NCBI GenBank assembly: GCA_013420905.1 | Contig: JAAXNY010000005.1 | Coordinates: 2,232,001-2,296,000 of the forward strand | DNA: 64,000 nucleotides | Source: Collybia mongolica | Taxonomy: Eukaryota; Basidiomycota; Agaricomycetes; Agaricales; Clitocybaceae | Direction: 5' to 3' | Shown: positions 58,860 through 64,000 of the stretch, piece after piece | Layout: each line of letters begins with the position of its first letter | Numbering within the stretch: position 1 is the first letter of the stretch | Notes under the pieces: model-generated | Told to the model about the DNA's origin: nothing | What the model saw: the letters and a program-made list of their open reading frames with translations, nothing else | The model's database searches: none | Translations under genes and position numbers: made by a program

Positions 58860-59260
58860 GTGCTTGGAGGTCATGTGATGTGGTGGTTATGTTGTGTTTT
58901 GAGGCAGGTGACTTGAGCTGGTTTGAGCAGGTGATTTGAGCTGGTGACTTGAGCAGGTGACATAGCATGTGACTTTGAACAATTTTTTCTCGCTTTGTCA
59001 TCCTTGGTCAGCACTCTACTTAAAAAACAACTTTTTTGGTGCTTTGTCAGACTTAGTCAGCGCTGAGTCAGGATTAGTCACAATCAATTCCCATGTTCCT
59101 GGTACTTTAATATATACAGACAAGCTTATGGCCCGTGGCTATGCCACGGCACCACTATGCTCACCCATGGCTCCACCACGTAACCTTCAGCTTGCTGGGG
59201 GCTCTGCCCCCAGACCCCCGTCTTAGTCTCAATACTTTATTCTATGTTTAATTTCAATAT
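58860..59260. repeat. Long dispersed repeat ending in Helitron-like terminus, copy 2
   Basis: About 360-400 bp here are closely similar to 60779-61210: a GAGCAGGTGACTTGAGC-rich stretch, then CTTTGTCAGACTTAGTCAGC, the AAGCTTATGGCCCGTGG hairpin (59118 onward) and the GGGGGCTCTGCCCCC palindrome (about 59197). Direct orientation. Confidence 0.65.
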
Positions 59261-59764
59261 TTTGGGTATAGGCATTTTTCCCTATACAAATCATAATCCA
59301 TATAATACTTCTACTCCAAAGGAATGTCTTTACTGTTAAAGTGAGCCTATTGTCTACAGTATTTGGTATCATAGCTTTCATTCCATGTACCAATATTACA
59401 TGTGATTTCACAATATAAAACTGCCTATGTATAACTACAGGAGATCTAAAGTCAAGTCCAACTTGGTGTAATCAGTGCCCTTGACATTTGTTGATTGTCA
59501 TACAAAATCCCAGCTATAAAAGTAGTTGTGACCATGCCAATAGATGGCATCATTTGGAATCTTGAGATAATTTCTTTATGCCTATCATTTTGCCTCCCAA
59601 TTAATTGTACTTCTACAATATAGTTGCTTGTCTATGTTATTATTTTCCTTGACCCATTGCAAAAGACTATCAACTGGGTTCAAATTGTGCAATATCATTA
59701 CATGGCACCCCACTTTTTAAGTTAGCTTACATAGATAGAGGTAGCCCTGATACATTGATAACAT

Positions 59765-60324
59765 TCAGATATTCAACAGGGTATATTGCTTCAGCTCCAT
59801 CAATTCCTTCATATGCAATACAATCTGCATTGTGGTACATCTTGCCATCTCCAGGAAACATATCCAGTACTTTTTATTGAGAGAGTCAACATCACCATTT
59901 CTGGCAGAAAGAATAGCTCTCGCAGGGTAAAATGTATCAGGTTTTAGAACAGGGTTTCCAATGTCAGGATATAATGTGTCAGTTAGAGACTCCACAGTAT
60001 TCTCAGCATCATAAAAGTGGCAAGGTAAGGTGGCATTTCCATTGCCATCTGTAAGCTTCCCATGGCCAATTTCAATTTGCCATTTGGAAAATCTCATTTT
60101 ATCATTAGTAACACCATATAAGTACAGATTTTTCTTTAGTTTGAGTATTTGAAGTTCATCCCCACAGTGGGGAGTGCATAAGACAGGCACCCACAGTCTG
60201 CACCATCAAATACTATAATTAGCCCACCAAAGGCTCTATCATCTCCTCTAATATTTTGGAATAGCCAGTTGACTGCATCAAAGGCAACAATGCTGTCCAA
60301 TATTGTGTAGTCAATTCCTGTCAC
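59765..60324 (-). pseudogene. Helitron Pif1-like helicase fragment
   Basis: Two overlapping minus-strand frames. The right one (60324-60136) contains AFDAVNWLFQNIRGDDRAFG and GGLIIVFDGADCG. The left one (60190-59765) contains LKLKKNLYLY, FSKWQIEIGHGKL, NATLPCHFYDAE and FYPARAILSARNGDVDSLNK. These match the Helitron helicase segment around motifs II-IV (the FGG..VVFGGDFxQ block, LxxNMR, FAxWLLxIGxG, AILAPxN). The usual DFRQ residues are degenerate and a frame switch is present, so it is a pseudogene. Confidence 0.65.
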
Positions 60325-60379
60325 ATTTGCAAATTGTTATGTGAAAAGTTAGTTGTTTTTGCTCTAATTTGATAGGGAT

Positions 60380-60730
60380 CAGCTCTATTCAAAATCCTTG
60401 GAATCAATGTTTCTTCTACCTATAATATTTCTCTCAACCATGTATTACTATTTCCCTTAATCATTTGCACTGGATTCCTATTGTTCCAAAAATGGGGTTA
60501 GACAGAGAGTAATTTTTTCAAAATAGAATGTATCAGATTTTAAAACAGGCTTTGTAGTGTTAGAACATTTTATGTTAATTTATGGATTAACAACCAAATT
60601 GCTCAGATAAACCCATCTCCATTTTTATCTGCATGCCTTCCATGTTCTACTTGGATTTGTAATTTTATGGGTAGTGGCACCATTTAAATACTTTTTTTTT
60701 TCCAGTTTGAGCATCTGAAATTTATGAGGC
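60380..60730 (-). pseudogene. Further decayed Helitron helicase copy
   Basis: Similar by eye to 59930-60170 and 58250-58490 (shared GTTTGAGCATCTGAAATTTA and ATTTTATGGGTAGTGGCACC-type stretches). No open frame. Part of the same family of nested or tandem relics. Confidence 0.4.
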
Positions 60731-60778
60731 AGCTTAAGGTTAATAGGTATTATTTGTTATTTGTTGATTTTTAGTCCG

Positions 60779-61210
60779 CTTTGGAGGTCATGTGATGTGA
60801 TGGTCATGTTATGTTTTGAGGCAGGTGACTTGAGCTGGCTTGAGCAGGTGACTTGAACCGGTTTCAACAGGTGACATGAGCAGGTGATCTGAGGTGACAT
60901 AGCATGTGACTCAAACACCTTTTCCTGCTTTGTCAGTCTTAGTCAGCACTCTACTTAAAAGACAACTTTTCGTCGCTTTGTCAGACTTAGTCAGCGCTTA
61001 GTCAGGATTAGTCACAATCAATTCACACGGCCGTAGTACTTTAATATAGACAGATAGGACAAGCTTATGGCCCATGGCTATGCCACGGCACTGCTACACT
61101 CACCCATGGCTCCACCACATAACCTTCAGCTTGCTGGGGGCTCTGCCCCCAGACCCCCATCTTAGTCTCAATACTTTATTCTATGTTCAATTTCAATATT
61201 TTGGGTGTAG
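60779..61210. repeat. Long dispersed repeat ending in Helitron-like terminus, copy 3
   Basis: Direct copy of 58860-59260, including the GTCAGACTTAGTCAGCGC block, the ATGGCCCATGGC hairpin and the GGGGGCTCTGCCCCC palindrome (about 61136), followed by the same TCTTAGTCTCAATACTTTAT flank. Confidence 0.65.
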
Positions 61211-61585
61211 GCTTTTTTCCCCATTCAAATCATAATCCATATTACGAGTCCTTATGTTTACATAAGTAACTCGTTCATCATCCTGGGTTTGCGGGGAAAA
61301 TTCAGCGTACCCAACAAGATCCAGTGTTGTTTTTCCCACGGTTAGTAAGTTTGAAGTGTTCCGAGATTTCATTAGAACATGATCAGTAAACATTTTGAAG
61401 TACATCAGTAAGACTTTGTAGTCGTGGAAATATTTTTCTAACTGTGGGAATCAAAATTAGCCGACGCGCGGATTTCGAGCAAAAAAGGCAACTGCTAACA
61501 TAAGCTGCATTTAATAATATAAATTCGAGTTAATTGGTCTTTTCCTTGGGATATCTCAAGAATTAATTAATAACTGTCCACTGCA

Positions 61586-61655
61586 TAATCATGCTTACGT
61601 TTGTCAACTACGCTGTTAGCTCTAACAGCGTAGTTGACAAACGTAAGCACGATTA
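61586..61655. repeat. Near-perfect palindrome, 27 bp arms with a 2 bp loop
   Basis: Left arm 61593-61619 (GCTTACGTTTGTCAACTACG then CTGTTAG) and right arm 61622-61648 are exact complements around a CT loop. With one mismatch the pairing extends to 61586-61655. Such a hairpin is far stronger than anything nearby. Confidence 0.9.
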
Positions 61656-61686
61656 CAAGACACTGGTTCCGCTTTGGGTCAAACTT

Positions 61687-62630
61687 TTCCCACAATACAA
61701 AACATTGCATATCTCAACAATGACAAGACCTATGGATGCAATTTAAATTGCTACTACTAGATATGGTGAGGGGCTACCCAATGTAGATATTTACATGTAT
61801 TTGTATTTATTTATACACCTTCAAACATCATGATCAAAAGCAGCTCTCTCACTACAAGCATGTTACAAATCAATATCAAGTATATGACTTTGCCACACAG
61901 CTAGCCAAACAAACAATAACATCAAAGTTCCCACAATATAAATCATTGCATATCTCAACAACAACAAGGCCTATGGATGTAATTTAAATTGCTAGTATCA
62001 GATATGGTGAAGTAGTATCTCATGTATATGTTTGTATGTGTTTGTATTTGTTTTTATTTTTCTAAACCTCATCAACAACAAATTTCTTGCTACATATTGT
62101 AAATGAATACTGTCTGTATATCATTTCACCACACATCTGGCCAAACAAACAATAATATTAAAGAAATTTCCCACAATATAGATGATACTTATCTCAGCAA
62201 ATACAAAGCTGATGGACATGCTACTACTACATATTGTAAAGGAATACATTATATGTATGTTTATATGTATTTGTAGTTGTTTGTACCCTTCCAAATCACA
62301 TTATCAACAACAGTTTTATTACTACATATTACAAATGAATATCATCTGTATATTACTTTGCCAACATCTGGACAAACAAACAATATTAATGAAGTTCCCA
62401 CAATATAGATGATGCATATCTCAGCAATTACAAGGTTAACAGATACAATTGAAATTGTTACTACTTCTAGACATATAGAAGGGGTACATCAAAAAATGTA
62501 TATTTATATTTGTTTGTACCTTTCCAAATTTGATTATAATCTCTTGTTATATTAGATCTATTTTAACATCACATTTATATATACTTGGCCATAAGCATAG
62601 CCAAACAAGTCAATGTAGACACTCCTGGAA
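61687..62630. repeat. Diverged ~240 bp tandem repeat, four units
   Basis: Units start with TTCCCACAATA at 61687, 61928, 62169 and 62395 (spacing 241, 241, 226). Each carries CATATCTCA, a GATGG..AATTTAAATTGCT-type stretch, TTTGTTTGTA and GGCCAAACAAACAATA-like ends. Identity drops from unit to unit, so the array is old. Confidence 0.75.
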
Positions 62631-64000
62631 TCTATAATGCTCAATATCTTGACAATAGCTAGCTATATGAGTATGGTTAAATATAGTATGTGATAACACA
62701 ACAAAAAACACTTAACAGGCATATGTACATTTATTTGAACTTTGTCTTTGATGATGATATTTCTATTTTTAGCATATCTAATAAGTTCTTGATTAACCCA
62801 GGATGCAAGGGTAGAAATAAATTGTTTAATGTTGAATAGTTGATATACATTTCAATACTGTGGGAACTTGGTTCTATTATAGGCATTTGCATTGGTATTA
62901 CTTCCTTATATCACACAATTGGGTAGTCCAACCTATAAATAGGTACATTGGATAAATACTGTGGGTGTACCAGAAGTCTATATCAGCCTACTAGAGCTGT
63001 GCAAATAGTACAGGGGTAAAGTATCAGTAAGAAGTAAACTAATATTTGTAAAAGAAATAAGAACATATCACAAGGTAGATAGAATTACACCAATGTAGTC
63101 TCAAGGTATACAGCAGCATATAGGTGCATATACAATAGAACAAGGTATATCTGAGCAACTAGATGTGGGGCACATATGGACTCACCTTACACACATCTGG
63201 TTAGGGCACAGGGGTGATTTGCACTACTTGGTCTAGACAGCACATCCAGGGGTGCACACCCAGCCACCAGGTGATGGTTTCACTATATGGAATACACCAC
63301 TGCACCACCCATGTCTGCCATGCTAGCTGCTCACTAGCAGATGTGGGCAGGCAGTCACTGGTAATGTGGCAGGTGCCTCTGTAGTTCTTGTTGCAGCTCT
63401 TATTGTTGTGATTTTGCAGTTGTTATTTTCACTGAGAGGGGTGGGTGTGAGAGAGGGTGGTGGTATCCATGGTGGTGGGACCTGGCATTGTATTTGGCAG
63501 TATTGTGCACAATCATATGGCAGGGAGGTGATGGGAGGGGCAGCTGGGGATGTAGTGGTGGAGGTTGACAACAAGGCTAACAGGCAATGTGGCACCCATC
63601 AACAATATTCAACCATTGCCAGTAATGGCCAAGAGTAGACAGCAGGGGCCATTATAAAAAACAAGCACCTTGGACTGGCAAGCTCATATTACCAAATGGT
63701 TAATCTGCATGTTTTATGCACATGACATGTAACCTTGAGGCCTTGTATTTGACTCTCCAAAATATTGCATTTTTGTGCATTAAATAAGCAATGGTAACTA
63801 TAATTAAGTAAGCAATCTGGACAGTCTGCATGGACTTCATGGGGAGTTGTTCCAAGCTGGGTCTGAGCATCCAAGTAACAGCATGGATTTATGGACTTAG
63901 CTTTGACTTGGCTCACATGCAGACTGTCAATTAAGCAGGGCTCCCTGCCAAACAGGGTTTGAGTCAGTCTGCAGACACCTGCATTTGTCTGTGTGGTCTG
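62631..64000. other. AT-rich interval without genes
   Basis: No gene was recognised on either strand. Overlapping opposite ORFs at 63323-63638 reflect a GT/GGT-rich stretch, not coding sequence. Nothing identifies the element type, if any. Confidence 0.35.

Noticed and set aside
61687..62630. Regular repeats considered as a CRISPR array
   Set aside because: Units are ~240 bp, diverged along their full length with no short identical repeat plus unique spacers, and the genome is eukaryotic.
63323..63638. Overlapping ORFs on both strands near the right end
   Set aside because: They come from a low-complexity GGT/GTG stretch; neither reads like a conserved protein.

Overview
The window looks like nuclear DNA of a mushroom-forming basidiomycete (Agaricomycetes). 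Genes are broken by many 45-70 bp GT-AG introns. Several families are typical of that group: DUF6593 proteins, GH128 and GH125 secreted glycosidases, an M28 leucine aminopeptidase with dense introns, Plavaka and Tnp2-type transposons, and very Ser/Pro-rich disordered proteins. I rebuilt exons by hand from reading-frame phase and splice sites. No bacterial or viral genes, rRNA genes or CRISPR arrays were seen.

Layout. 1-6.2 kb is ordinary gene space: the 3' end of a DUF6593 gene, a disordered protein, a GPATCH11-like G-patch protein and a two-RRM protein. 6.49-14.61 kb is a complete 8.1 kb Plavaka-type (CACTA-like) DNA transposon with 12 bp terminal inverted repeats. It holds an intact 14-exon transposase (934 aa), a GC-rich 179 bp minisatellite and a second intact 5-exon gene (483 aa). 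14.9-26.1 kb is gene space again: GH128, an AhpD-like protein, a second DUF6593 protein, an unrecognised gene, mitochondrial ribosomal protein uL11m, the M28 aminopeptidase and an RRM-like/WD40 protein.

27.6-37.0 kb is AT-rich and full of transposons. It has a 1.2 kb element with ~50 bp inverted repeats, a poly(A)-tailed tRNA-like SINE candidate, an intact 1.6 kb Tc1 element inserted into a Tnp2-type transposase relic, and a 745 bp element carrying a pogo-like fragment. 37.3-52.9 kb holds housekeeping genes: a HIG1/Rcf2-like membrane protein, an Inn1/Fic1-like C2 protein of cytokinesis, GH125 mannosidase, a disordered protein, Leu1 isopropylmalate dehydratase, an MFS sugar transporter and the mitochondrial peptidase Imp2. 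From 53.0 kb to the end there are no intact genes: a non-autonomous hAT-like element with a nested foldback element, decayed Helitron helicase pieces with repeated Helitron-like termini, a near-perfect palindrome, and a diverged ~240 bp tandem repeat.

Functionally the genes cover cell-wall and protein turnover (GH128, GH125, M28), mitochondria (uL11m, HIG1-like, Imp2), leucine synthesis, septation, sugar uptake and RNA processing. They do not form one pathway. The most notable object is the large two-gene Plavaka element with its internal hairpin-rich minisatellite.
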